DNA of 64,000 nt. It comes from Circinella umbellata (lineage: Eukaryota; Mucoromycota; Mucoromycetes; Mucorales; Lichtheimiaceae). Position numbers and translations under genes: made by a program. Shown one piece after another: positions 22,574 through 35,200 of the stretch; positions within the stretch are counted from its first letter, which is position 1, and the number at the start of each line of letters is the position of its first letter. The stretch spans positions 1-64,000 of the forward strand of contig JAIWNF010000004.1 of NCBI GenBank assembly GCA_025093555.1, in the 5' to 3' direction. The notes below the pieces were generated by a model. It had not been told where the DNA came from, ran no database searches, and saw only the letters and a program-made list of their open reading frames with translations.

Positions 22574-24900
22574 ATGGATATAAAAGGTGGGGGCACCGCA
22601 ATAACATCACCAAGGCAAAATCCAGTTCCACATTTACATAGCAATAGTCATAGTGATGTATCTGTAGAATCAAATGATCTATGGAAATATAGCACTCATC
22701 ATTACTTGTTTGAAAGTAGTAACAACAGTAATAATAATCATTCTGAAACAAATGATTGTACTTCGCATAATAGTGATAAAAATGAATCAGTATCACATAA
22801 AAACAATAACGATCAACGAGAACAGCGTTACAGAAGCTCAGAACGTACAGGCCATCATCATCAACATCATCCACACTCAGATCATTATCATGAAACATAT
22901 GGTGGTAGTGGTTCTGTTACTTCACCGCAACAAGAGCAGCCTTTGACAACAAAAACATCGACACATAGCAGTCATCATGACTACAGAATAAATGGCTGTC
23001 GCGAGTGTCAACACTTACCTGTTACAATAGCATCCAATAGTAGTAGCAATAATAATAATAGTTCTATTCCTGTCGCCAGCAAATCATCAGCAGCAAGATG
23101 GGTGGATGGTCCTCCGACACAATGCTTTAATTGCCAAACAGCAACAACTCCTTTATGGCGTCGTGATCAAAATGGAAATACTATTTGCAATGCATGTGGC
23201 CTTTATTACAAACTTCATAATGTGCGCCGACCAATATCAATGAAACGAAATGTTATTAAGCGACGAAAACGATTTAGCATGAATAACTATGGACAACAAC
23301 CGCATCGACAAAAGAATCATCATCAATGTTCACATTATGAGGATCAAAACCATGATGATAATAATAATAATAATTACAATCCTTATGAAAGTAATGATTT
23401 GTCTCCTTATATTCATGAACAGCATCAGGAACAGCAACATGATAGAATGTATCAGCATAATAATACAACAATGCCAGTTGATGGTTTCCATGTAGATGCT
23501 GCACATAATATAAAATCTTCACAGAAACAACGTCGCACACGCACTTTGGATGAAACAGATATATCTATCGAAAGAGAGTCAAGAAGAAGAAGAAGTAGTG
23601 GTAGCAATAGTAATAATAGTAACAGTGGTATGTATACCACTATTAATTTTACATTAGCATTATTCCTGTCATTTTAATAGAACTAATAGTCATATTTTAC
23701 TTTGTATTATTAGCTAATACTGAAATATCGAATTATGATAACGCTTTCTTATCAGATTTGCGCTCATTTTTTGCAGCACGGAATCTGAACAATGAAGGAT
23801 CAACGCCAAGTAGTAACAATTCCAACAGGAGTCAAATTGAGAATCTATTAAACATGTTAGTTTTAAACGAAGAAAATGAAAATATAAACGATGACCAACA
23901 AAAACAACAGGCATCTCATACACGGTCAACATCAGCCTTTTCGGACTCAAGTACTGGACCACCAGCTTCGTTCGGTTCAGTTACATCTGCATTGACAAGC
24001 TTGGTGCTTGAGCCTGAAAAATTTAGACAAGCACTCCAATCACGACGAGAGGATTTACAAGCAGAAGTAAATAAAATAAACAAATTGCTATCGTGTTTAT
24101 CTTTTCAAGAAAGTAGTACCTCTGCTAATTCTAGTCCGTTGATTCTACAGCAATCACCCCCATCTTCAGAACACGGATCATCGATACTGCAGCAAAGCTC
24201 AATAAACAACGCATTGTCATCATCAACCCTCGTCGAGCGATTATCAACAGTTTATCAACAGTTACTAAATGGTAGTAATTCTGTTACAACACAACAACAA
24301 CAAATTGACGCATCATTGCAAAATAATAATAGAAATAATATTTTAGCATCTACAATTATGATGCTTGGAGCAGCTGCAGCTGCCACCAACCATCAACAAC
24401 AACCTCAGTCAAATAAACCGCAACATTCTTCTTCATCCCCAATACCCACATTATCACCATCTCCAACGTCATCGCTTTCAAGTCCCCTCAATATTAGTAG
24501 TTGTTCACCATTATCTAATACTAGAAGCAGTAATAATGATAATTTTTATCGCTCCGCTTTTACTCCATCGACTTCATTAGCCACAAATCTTTACCGCAAA
24601 CGGACAGTTAATAGCAGCAACAAGGACACCAAAGATTCTTCAAAGAAAAAAGTTACTCCATCCGAAATTCCAAGTGGCAAAAGTAAAAGTCGATTAGAAC
24701 TATCGCAATCATCATCATCTTCGTCATCAGGCCGTTTTCTTTTTGACCCTGAGTTTCGAACTGTGACAGAACCAACAACACCTGATCCAGCAGGTCCATC
24801 ATCTCCCAATAATATTCAATCCTCTTTTCGCTTTCAGTTAGCACCACTGAACGAAAACAACAATACCACCACAAGTCAACCCCCACTATCTCCTCCTTGA
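22574..24900 (+). CDS. GATA-type zinc finger transcription factor with C-terminal coiled coil (746 residues)
   Basis: Exons 22574-23627 and 23714-24900. The frame is open upstream to 22538, but the first ATG is at 22574 (MDIKGGGT). One class IV GATA finger lies at about 184-208: CFNC, a 17-residue loop with TPLWRRD and G-N-T, then CNAC, followed by [12 protein letters not shown] and the basic block [11 protein letters not shown] putative coiled coil follows the intron ([20 protein letters not shown] onward). Much of the rest is N/S/H/Q-rich low complexity. Fungal GATA factors bind GATA sites and govern nitrogen, iron or light responses. A single finger plus distal coiled coil recalls the Gzf3/Asd4 group, but I cannot place it firmly. 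Confidence 0.92.
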
Positions 24901-25299
24901 ATTTATATTGTATTTACATTTTACTATTGTTGTTTGCTGTATAAACCTTATATATATTATTATCATATATATCAATCAATTTTTTTTACCACGTTTTCCA
25001 CACATTCTTTTTTTCCCCCGACATTATACGTATAATATATAATATACAAAGGGTGATAGTAATAACAATAATAAGAACGTTACGTTTTTGAAAAACATTA
25101 GAAGGGAAAAGATAAGAAATATTTTCTCTTTGTGCAAAATAATCACAAATTTCCTGATATAGAATTTATAGATAAGCAAAAGAATAGTTTAGTACATTTA
25201 TGGATAGGGTACAGAACTGAAAAGTTTTTTCCAAGTTAAACACTAGATTTTCATTTCACAATATACAATTATGGAAAAAAATCGATCTTTTTTTTTTTA
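24901..25299. other. 3' flank of the GATA gene up to a transposon end
   Basis: AT-rich, with poly(T) and TA-rich tracts. No coding frame. It ends in TA at 25298-25299, the likely left target site of the following mariner-type element. Confidence 0.5.
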
Positions 25300-27022
25300 C
25301 AGGGTTTCCGAAAAGTACGCAATCTCGCAGCCAGTAGAAATCAATGTCGCAAGCCAATAAAAATAATGCCCCAATTTTTCGTCTCCTTAGAAATCGAAAA
25401 GTTTGAACACTTGGACACTCGAGAAAATATAAATATTATAGGACACCATCATTTTTTTATTTTCTTCACAATTTTACAATCAAAACTATACATCGTAGTA
25501 CAATTTTTTTTATGAAGATGGGCAGGGAAATGCTGTTGATGAGAATGGCAAGCCTGAGCCAATGGATTACATTGTCGATCAAAACCTTTATGCAATAGAA
25601 TCGCTTACATCACAGACCAGAATGTAAATTCTACGAGTACTGCGCAAGTCGATGTAGAATATTTAGATTATGAAAGAGATCAAAGGGACGAAGACTCGTA
25701 TATGAGAGAAATAACTGAAAAACGTGCATATATTCGATATACTAATCAAGAAAAGGCTAGATTTATTAAAGTGAAGGTTGATAAGTGTTTGGGTGCTTCA
25801 GCAGCTGTAAAACAGTTAGATATACATGTTTGTGCTGCACAGAGATGGGTAAAGCAGTATGAAGAGGGTCCGGATTCGATCTTTGATAGTAAGAAACAAG
25901 GTCGTAAACTTATTGTTAATGAGGAACACAAAATGACAGTTATTAAGCGTGTTAATTCTAATCCCTCTGCTACAATTGCGGATATAACTGAGTATTTAAT
26001 GGATGGGTTTAGGCTTGATGATCTAAAAGTCTCCCGTAGCACAGTATATAATTTTATGAGGACAGAATGCAACCTATCATTGAAAAAAGCAGAGTTAACT
26101 CTGTTGAAAGAAATAGTCCAAATAAGGTTAACATTCGTCATGATCGTGTTCGAGAATGGGATGAAACAGATATCAATTTCTTGACTAACTGCGTATTTCT
26201 TGATGAATCACCATTCCATATAAATATGAAACGTACAAGAGCTTGGCCATCAGTGGGTATTTCTGCTGTTATAACTGTACCAACTACAAGAGCAAAAACT
26301 ATCACGGCATTAGAAGCCATCTCTGCTTCAGGATTAATCAAAGTTAGTGTGAGAATACCTAGTCCTGGTACGAAGAGGAAGGCTGGTCAAGAATATGGAA
26401 TTCTGAGCACTGGAACTGTTACAAGTCACCACATCAGCTTTTTAAAGGAAACATTAGATGAAATGGATAAACATCCACATATGAGAGGACATTGTTTGAT
26501 TATGGACAGTGCCCCGATACATACTTTCAATGAAATTGCAAAATATGTTGAGTATCGTGGATTTCGATGTGCATATCGTCCTCCATACTCTCCTGAGCTT
26601 AACCCAATAGAACAATTTTGATCTGAAGCAAAGAGCAAAATTAAACACCAACGATCCTTACAGCAAAAGACCTTATCAACAAGGATTCACGAAGCATGTA
26701 ATAATGTAAAATCCACAGCTTTTTTTGGGTTTGTTTCTCATTCTCATAGATGTTTAGATAAGTGTCGTAGAAAAGACAACCTGTAAGCTCATAACCGCAG
26801 CAGGTGTTAATAAATACAGTAAGAAAATAATCGTAAGTATAAAAGGTAAGTAAAATGTTTTTTTATTTATCTATTTAAATTAATCAGTAAAACGTTATGA
26901 AAATATTGTCCAAAATGGTCTTCATTTGACAGCTTAATGCAACATTCGCGACATTTGATTAATTTTGCTGCCAAGCAACATTGGTTTCTACTGGCTGCGG
27001 AAATCATACAAGATTCCACCTG
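25300..27022 (+). pseudogene. decayed Tc1/mariner-IS630 type transposon with broken DDE transposase
   Basis: Terminal inverted similarity frames the element. The left end has CGCAGCCAGTAGAAATCAAT (25327 on); the right end near 26977-27001 matches its complement closely. The outermost left bases are CAGGGTTTCCG after a TA. The transposase runs from about 25518 to 26786. It has an N-terminal helix-turn-helix region (LGASAAVKQLDIHVCAAQRW), then the catalytic motifs FLDESPFH, LIMDSAPIH and YSPELNPIEQF of the DDE_3 superfamily. It is dead: one frame change near 25610-25625, another near 26095-26105, and TGA at 26620-26622 exactly where the family has W after NPIEQF. The right end is more eroded, so the boundary is approximate. 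Confidence 0.85.
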
Positions 27023-27039
27023 ACTCCAAATGTTTCTCT

Positions 27040-27240
27040 TCACAGGGCCAGTGTACTAAGAGCCGTGTCATCCCCATGAGCCGCTGTGCTTGGTCGTGCC
27101 ATTGATCCTACCTTAATACCCTGCCCTACAAGTTGTTGTACCTTTGCATAAATAATATGCTCCAACATATAATGACGTTGAAATACCGGCACTTTTGTTT
27201 CGTTTTGAATAATTCTTTTATTTTGGTTCAGTAGTATAAT
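27040..27240 (-). pseudogene. orphan coding fragment beside the mariner element, unidentified
   Basis: The minus strand is open for about 65 codons, ending at TGA 27042-27040, with a coding-like composition far from the local AT-rich noise: KVPVFQRHYMLEHIIYAKVQ, then GQGIKVGSMARPSTAAHGDD. I cannot name the family. It starts 18 bp from the transposon end and has no clear start codon or partner exon, so it looks like a piece of a gene or element cut off by insertion or rearrangement. Confidence 0.45.
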
Positions 27241-28466
27241 GATAATGATAATGTTGAATTACCTTATTTATCTTGTTTAACTTATTAAAAGCACATGAAA
27301 AATTAAAATAAAAACAGCGTACATTTATATTATATATAGAGTAAGTTAATTATATCGTTTTACTAAAAAAAATTTAAAAATGATATAAATGTTAGTAGTA
27401 AAAAACCATAAAATAGGCACAATAACTATCAAATAAAGATGAAGAAGACAAATGTGTATTTATAAGATAAACTGTTTCCTAAAAATCATAAATATATGTA
27501 TCAGTTAAGTTAACATTAATATCGCGTACTTCCATTAACCAAAAGTATTTATTCCACGGGTAAAGAGGGGTTAAGTAACAGATATCCATTATTAGTTTCC
27601 TAATAAATAAGAATAATATAATTTATACTCGTATGTAATCTTATTATTATGAAGCCCTTATATCATATTATCAAGTATCAATGGGTAGTTATTTGACAGA
27701 AGACAGCGGAGTCAAATTATAGGGGGATGGCACAACTTTTGATTACTGCCTAGTGGGATCTATACAGAGGAGTACGTAGTTTTACGTAGACAAACGTAGA
27801 CTTCAGAAATAACAATGAGGCTCACTCAGCAGAAGTAAAATAAACATTAGAATATTTTTTTTATCATACTGTAGCTTGAAATAAATGTATACTCTCACTC
27901 TATCCCTCTTCTTCATTTTTATTTTGATGAAACGTTTTATTTTATAATTCCATAAATATATCGATTGAATGAACCAGGTTTCCGCCATAGGTTTCTGCCT
28001 CTTCCGCTAGTTGGAAACCCAACACTGGTGTCAGCGGACAACTTTATATTTATTACAGTTAAACATAATTGATACTTTATCAGCTTGGCGATATAATAAT
28101 TGCATAAATATGTATATATCATTCAACGATGTATCAGTATATATCAGCCCAGTGAACTCAGATAAAAATGATATTCACTTTTCTATATATACATCTAAAG
28201 TTATATTCAAATTTGTTGTGGGTGTGATATATATGTGTATTTGATCTCTTCCCCCTTTTTTTTAAAAAAAAATGCAATGATTGAATATGGATATGAATAC
28301 AAAAGAGTCGGGTAGCGTTTTGTTGTGTGGCATATAATGAGACCAAATTATAAAATATATAATAATATCTGTTTTGATAGATTGAAAGTTAGGAGGAGGG
28401 ATTGAAGTAAAGTGTAACTAAAAAAGATATAAATTTGATAACTATTTGTTTTTCTGTTCTATGAAA
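27241..28466. other. AT-rich spacer with one further coding-like patch
   Basis: Mostly AT-rich and non-coding. The exception is 27937-28056 on the minus strand, where a frame reads KLSADTSVGFPTSGRGRN followed by LWRKPGSFN; its local GC content and codon pattern differ from the surroundings. It may belong to the same broken gene as the fragment at 27040-27240, which is on the same strand, but I cannot link them by splice sites. Confidence 0.4.
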
Positions 28467-30250
28467 TTATTCTGCATTTTCTTGTGGAGTTCGTTTCAAT
28501 AATTCATCTGTCTTTTCGATCACCTAATAATATATGAACCAAAAGTTTTTTAGTGATTCTTTCAAAGTATAAAGGAAAAAGAAAGAAAAAAGGAAGCACA
28601 TTCCTTTTTATATACCTGATGAATATCTGGACGAGTTTTTGGATCGGCTTTTAACATCCATGAAATCAGTTCTTTAAATTCAGTAGAATACAAATTTGCT
28701 GTTTCACCCTCTGTAGGGAATTTGTATTGAGCGTTCAAAACAGCCAAAGCAACAGATCCTCCTTGATCACTATTCACTTCAAACGGTGATAAGCCATATG
28801 CCATGGCGTATAGAGTACAACCTAATGACCATATATCTACTTTTTCATCTAATGCTGTGTCTGTTTTCACGTCAAACAGTTCAGGTGCTCTGTATGGCAT
28901 TGTGCAATGCTCAGCCGCCAAGTCCTAAAAGCGTTTCATTTATTTATGATCAGTTGATTAACTATTATTATTAATATCATCCATGCTTCTTTTTTAATAA
29001 TAGAAACAGTTTTGTTCTAAAGATAGTATTTACCTGTTGTTTCAATGCTTCTTGTCGATTATGAATTTCAATGCGTGCTCGACATGCCGAACCGAAATCC
29101 ATCAAAATAGGTGTTTCACCATCATCTGATACCAATACGTTGCTTTTTTATATATACAAAAATATTTTCATGTCAATTATCTCTACTTATTCCCTCTTTA
29201 TAAGTCCATTACTCAATCTCTTTATGCATATAAGCTTTACCCAGGTTTAATATCACGATGTGCCCATGGTACCACTTCTCCTTCCTTTCCAGGTGCATGT
29301 GTTTCAATAGCAGAAGATGATTCTTGTTGTGAAGTTGAACTAAGTAATGGTTTGCTTTGTTGTTGCTGTTGTGATTGATGATGTTCTCCTCCTTCATCAT
29401 CCAATATAGGATTTTTTGTTGTATATCCTGTCCGTGCATTATTAGCACCTTTATAATCGTGCATGAATTCCACAGCAGTGCATACACCTCGGAACAAATG
29501 TAACATTTGACTTTCTGTGAAATGTCGCTTATACAATTGATTTCGATTAATAGCATCTTGTAAATTGCCTCGCTATTAATAAGTACGATTGGGTTGAAAG
29601 TAAATTATAAGCAGCCATATATTTAGTTGAGTCAGTCAATTAATTAATTTACCTTATAATAAGGAAGGAAAATATAAATTGTTGTACTTCCATCACTTTC
29701 TGTTATCGTTGCGGTATCCTGAACAAAAGAATATCAGTTTGTTCTTATTGTTAAAGCTCTTAGAAATAAATAAAAGATATACAGTAGCTTATTTCCTTAC
29801 CAGCATACGGATAATATATTCATGGTCAAATAATCGATATACTTCTACTTCGCGTTGGGCAACTTTGGCTTCTTCGGTACCAAGTGTACAGCGAATTTTC
29901 TTCATCGCATACAAGTTACCAGAGCCATCTTCAACTAAGTATACAAAAGAGAATCCACTAAAAAAATACTCAATCGTTTAGTGATAACTAGTTTTATTAA
30001 TCTCTTTTTAGCAAATGTTTTCACCCATACTTTCCCCAACAATATAAATTTGTTCCTAACTATTTAGTTTTCTTCATTTATTATCGCGTTTTACAACAGC
30101 AACAACCATAATAATAATAGTAATAATTTACCCTTCTCCTAGTAATTTAACGATTCGATATGCACGACCATTAATACTAAGGCTGGCATCAGGAATGCAA
30201 CACCCAACTGCAGCATAAACTGCATCTAAGACAGAACTAAAAAGAGACAT
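28467..30250 (-). CDS. STK16/Env7-type serine/threonine kinase with a one-base frame break (about 382 residues)
   Basis: Exons 30250-30132, 29958-29801, 29718-29653, 29572-29241, 29142-29034, 28924-28616 and 28523-28467. Kinase motifs in order: LGEG plus GFSFVYLVEDG glycine loop, AMKK (Lys59), HRDIKPGN (Asp221), MDFGSA (Asp240), YRAPELF and DIWSLGCTLYAM. The family is STK16 in animals and Env7 in yeast, palmitoylated kinases of Golgi or vacuole membranes; the early cysteines (GCC) fit acylation. An insertion of about 40 residues with a glutamine run precedes HRD. Exon 2 carries one extra base at 29940-29941, between FSFVY and LVEDG, which breaks the frame; all other junctions agree. This is either an assembly error or a real inactivating mutation. 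It is divergent from the helicase gene. Confidence 0.85.
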
Positions 30251-30676
30251 GATTGAAAAAGCTATTCGAGGTTATCTTTTTTTTTTTCCTTGCTGAGAGA
30301 AGTTCGTATTTAGTCCAAAAAAGAAACCCACCTTTTCCATTTTCAGTTGACAATTTACCATTTTTTTGCTCAGCCTATCATAAAATCTTTATATTGTCAC
30401 CTGAATACAGCTTTTCAATCTTAAGCAAAGTGTATATTTAGTACTAAGGTATGTATTGTTACCCATATCTTATATAAGAATATATAAGACTATTTCTTTA
30501 ATTTATTAATTTAGATACTAATCTTTTCTATAGTAACCTTTACTGCTTTCTTTGTTAATGTATATATCATGTCAAGAAGTAATTTCCCAAAGCGGGTTCT
30601 TAACAAAACGCGGACTAGCGCTTACACCAAATAAATCAGCAGGTTAATTTTTTTTTTGTTCCTGGGACAGTTCCAT
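30251..30676. promoter_or_regulatory. divergent intergenic region between kinase and helicase genes
   Basis: 426 bp between outward-facing starts, expected to contain both promoters. T-rich tracts flank both genes. No coding frame with support. Confidence 0.5.
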
Positions 30677-32156
30677 ATGATATTACCAAAGCAAAATTTA
30701 TTTTTATTTCGAGTACTTCGACGTGGCTATAGCACACGTTCTTTCAAGGTACGATTTTTTTTCCTCTTCTTCAACGGGTAGTCAATTTCTATAGTAATGT
30801 TTATTTCTTATTAAACTTTAGGATCTTAATGTTTCACCAATTATATGCAACAATTTACATCGTCATTTTGCTATTGATCAACCAACACTAGCTCAATCAC
30901 AATTTATCCCAGTTATTCAGTCAGGGCGTGATTTATTATTACGAGATCGAACTGGTACAGGTAAAACATTTGGTATTGCTGTTGCTTTGGCTTCCAAACT
31001 CTTAAATGAAGGCTCTACTACTCGACATGAACAAGAAAAATTGTTACGATCATTATATATTGTACCTAATCATGAACTTGTTGTTCAAATTGAACATTGG
31101 ATGCGGCTACTTTTGGATGGTACACCATTGAGTGCAACAGCGTATGGTACTCATAAAAACATTCACAATGACGATATCTTGACAACACATCCACATACAT
31201 TAATCGGAACACCAGCTCGATTACTAGATTCTATTAATACACTACCTATTCATAATATCGATTGTATTGTTATCGAGGAAGCGGATCAAGCGTTACGACT
31301 ACCAACCCGTTATGCACCACTGAAAAAACAAAAGAAACGAGCATCAAATCCAAAACCAACTCAATCACTTGTAGATCATATATTAAGACTCTATAAAAAT
31401 AAGAAGAGAAAGAAACCTCAATTGGTCGCCGCATCTGCTACATTAAATAGACCCTTGAGACATTGGATGCTAAAGGCTGGCTGGACGGATCATCCGGTTT
31501 TTATTGATATCACAAAGAATGTCGAAGCAGTTAGTGAGCAAACAGAACATTATTGTTTATTCGTTTCTGGAGGAGAAGTTCGTAATATCGGATCATTTTA
31601 TAACGTGGATGAACAAATGCAAGATGGCGATGGTGAGAATCAACAACACGAAGAGAGAGAATCTTCATCGTCGTTACCATCAGATAACTATCAGCATGAT
31701 AATGCAACAGCACTGATTGAAAGTGTAGCAGTATTAAATGGAATCGAAAAAGTCCATAATGGTGTCCTTTTTGTTGACACGTCAGTTAGCACATCCGATA
31801 TAGCCAGACAACTAGCAGAATATGGTGTAAGAGCATGTGACATCCGAGATTATGAGCAACGTAAAAAAAATAAAGAGACGAAAGAAGAAACGACACCTTT
31901 GTGGATTGCAACTGAATTTTCGGCTCGTGGAATGGATATTGATAACGTATCTCATGTTTTTATTTTGGGAGAACCATCTTCTGTCAGTGGTTATGTACAT
32001 ATGGCTGGACGAACAGGGAGATTAGGACCTCAAGGAATGATTCGTGGAGGCAAAGTGATTACACTAGTTGAAGATAAAGGAAGGGCGGAAACAAGAATGT
32101 CAAACATGTATAAAATGTTAAATACTCAAGTGGAACATTATAATCATGTTCAATAA
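30677..32156 (+). CDS. mitochondrial DEAD-box-like RNA helicase (468 residues)
   Basis: Exons 30677-30748 and 30822-32156. The N-terminus (LFLFRVLRRGYSTRSFK) is a typical mitochondrial presequence ending at the first intron. Helicase motifs: Q-motif-like PTLAQSQFIPVIQSGRDLLL, motif I DRTGTGKT (66-73), motif Ib-like GTPARLL, motif II IEEADQ, motif III SAT, then WIATEFSARGMDID and motif VI HMAGRTGRLG. Motif II has E in place of the first D of DEAD, and motif I has DR where AxTGxGKT is usual, so the ATPase core is divergent. By architecture it resembles Mrh4/DDX28 helicases of mitochondrial large-subunit assembly. That identity is inferred, not shown. It is convergent with the focadhesin homologue, with only about 110 bp between the stop codons. 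Confidence 0.85.
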
Positions 32157-32268
32157 TCCCAAAGATATAAGAAAAAAAAAGATAGGTTATGTTTTTTTGT
32201 TACTTGGTGTACATATATATATAAAAGTATTTTCAATCAATAGATATAATAAAATGAACAAAATAAAA

Positions 32269-35200
32269 CTATTCACTAATAACTACTTGTATAACCTGAT
32301 CATTATTTTGTATTGAATGGATAGCTTTTGCTGGACTATCACGAATTACGTGAATAAAAAATTTCTCGAATTGATTTTTAGATCGCCAATTATTAGCAAG
32401 TGTGTTTAGTTTCAAAATTCGCTTGACCATCTAAATAAAATGTTGGATAAAAAGAAGATGTATTAGATATTATCAATTAAGTATTATTGTTGTAATCATT
32501 ATTGTCAAAGCAAATGGTAAAAAAAAGTACACAAGAGAAGTATTTTGTTACCTGCTGTTGTTCCTGGGGATAAGCATTACCCAAATACATTATATGAGAA
32601 AACATATATCTTACGTCAGGCAATAATGCTTCCGTTTCACGTATCAGACACTGGTCTTCTGTTGTTGGTGAGGTCCACCACATACGCGAAAATACCTGTC
32701 GCACTCCATGAGCGAGTCCTTCAATCAAAATTGTCGCAGTATTCTCTTCTTCATTTTCTGTGTCGCTGGAATTATTATTACCAGCAATGACAATCAACGT
32801 ATCCAAAATTCGTGTAACCCATGTCAATTTTTCTTTTGTAGATGTGCCATCTACTTGTAAAATCGCTTTGGCTATTTGATCCCAAATAGTTTCATTTTCA
32901 TTGCGAATCTTCTTTATCAATAATTGTCGTACAGTATCTGTAATAAGCTGTGTTGGTGCTACAGGACCTGTCCGACCAAGGCGACATAGCTCAGTAACAG
33001 CAATACAATGGGCATATGTATTTTCAGAAGTGATCTCGTGTTGTTTGACCTGCTCACTATTTTTGACGCTACATTCGACTAATTTCTGTATCAATAATAA
33101 CGATTGCTGTTCTTTTCGTACCTCTTTATCACCACTGAGTAAGGGTAATGTAATGTTAAAATATGTTATATCTCTCAATGTTTTTACAAGCAATTCTAAA
33201 TGCTCATCATCATCAATCACTTTGGTGATAGGTGGAAGATGATCAGATAAAGTCGAGAAAAATATCAACTGTATATATGTGTGTGTTTCAATAGGTTAAT
33301 GATATATTATTTATTTTTTAAGTCACATTACTCCATTTTTTACAGCATTTACCTGAATATCTGTCGGCATGGTCTTGAGTAGTTTAATATAAGACTCAAA
33401 CAATTCGATACATCGCATTTCCGATACACGTGTCTTTTTAGTAACTGCATCCATACCACGGCGACGTTTCTCATCCTCTGATCCAACAAGCGAGGGATTA
33501 CGATCGGGTAAGCCGCACAATTCAAAAACTTTGCCAAACCCAACCTTGCTTGCCAAGAGTCTCTGAGTATCTTGATTATCTTGAGGTTCAGATAGTTGTG
33601 ATATAATATACTCAGTCAATGACATGGAAGTACTGGCATGAAGACTTGCAAATCGAATAGCTAACATTCGCAAGTGATTCGAGATACCCGAAATATTGGT
33701 TAATATTGGAAACCAATTGACTTGTGGCAGTGGACCAAGCACCTCACATAAACTGGATAATAGTATTTCAATTGCGTGTTGTTCTTGTTGTTGTATAGAC
33801 TGTCCATTTACAAGTTGCGTAAGACTATCGAACACAGCACGTAAAAAGCTAGTATTATTACTGAGTCTACTGTAAGATTTGGGTTCTGTTGATGCGTTTA
33901 GCAAGAGTTCATCCACTGCTGCTGTTTCACCATTACCGTTATCATCTTGAAAAGTCTTGGCGTCACACATGGCGCTAGCGACCTGGTTCAGTTTGCCACA
34001 TACAACGGCAGCAATACGGGTATTTTTGAGATTGCCAACAGCTAGTGATGTTCCGCCCAGTACACCAGCTGAAGAACCAAGGGTATCAAGTGCTTCCACG
34101 CGCGCTTCGTTACTGTATGCACGAATACTAGATGTCAATTGGTAAGGGTGACCATGAATAGTTGGAGAAAGATAGTCAGCACCGAGTAAACTACCAAGGC
34201 TTAGAATACTTGTGGTAGCTGCATTAACATCTGTATCTTTAATTGTCTTGACTTCGTTTCGCAAAAGCGCGCCAAAATTTTTGAAATGTTCGGTTTCATT
34301 ACGACAAAGAAAATCTACTCGGTTCAAATATGCAAGCGCTACACTAAAATGATAATAGTGCTGGGACATATTATTCTTTTTTTTTTGAAACCAGAACTCA
34401 AGTTAGTAAAAATCATCATGTCGATTTTTTTTTTTTTTTTGGCTTATCGCATCCTCCCCTAATTCACCCCATTTTATAAAAAAAAAAGGTAACTCACATC
34501 AGTAGATGCCTTTTCTGCGGCTTCTCGTAATATATTGGCAATATCTGGGTCAAAATGACCATCATCATCAATAGCAGAATAGGCAGCTACCCAACAAGAT
34601 CCCAATAGAACACCTCTATTCATTTTTGATGATAAACCTTGCTCTGAATATAATTTGAGTGTTTCGCTAGCAAACCAACATACGTCGTACATATCTGTTT
34701 TCGAAATCCTTGACGCCCACCCCATCATGATACCTAAAGCTCGACTCTCGGATAAACCTTGTTGTCTCGTTCCATTGACATACTGTAATAAAGTAGACAA
34801 TCCATTTTTCGCAAGATTATCAATTGTATTCGTTTTGGTCGGCCACGTCATCAGAGCAGCAGTATAAATAGAAGCTGCATATCCTCGTGCAAATTGTGTC
34901 AAGTCGATAGTGGTATCCATGTTTTGTTTCTTGTTGCTTGTTGCTTGATCAAGCATCAAGTTAAGTAATTGTGTTGAAAGTTTCTCATTAGATATAGTGC
35001 ATCCAGCAATATGGCCAAGGCATATATTGACTGCGAATTGCACTTCATCACTCGTAACGAGTGTTGACATGTTGCTGCTCCTTTGTTCATGAGAATTTAT
35101 ATATTTGGAACAAAGAAGATCGATTAATTGAGTAGCACATGTAACGCCAAATGAAGGTGATACTCGATGAATTGTCAATACAAAACCAGTCAAAGCAAGT

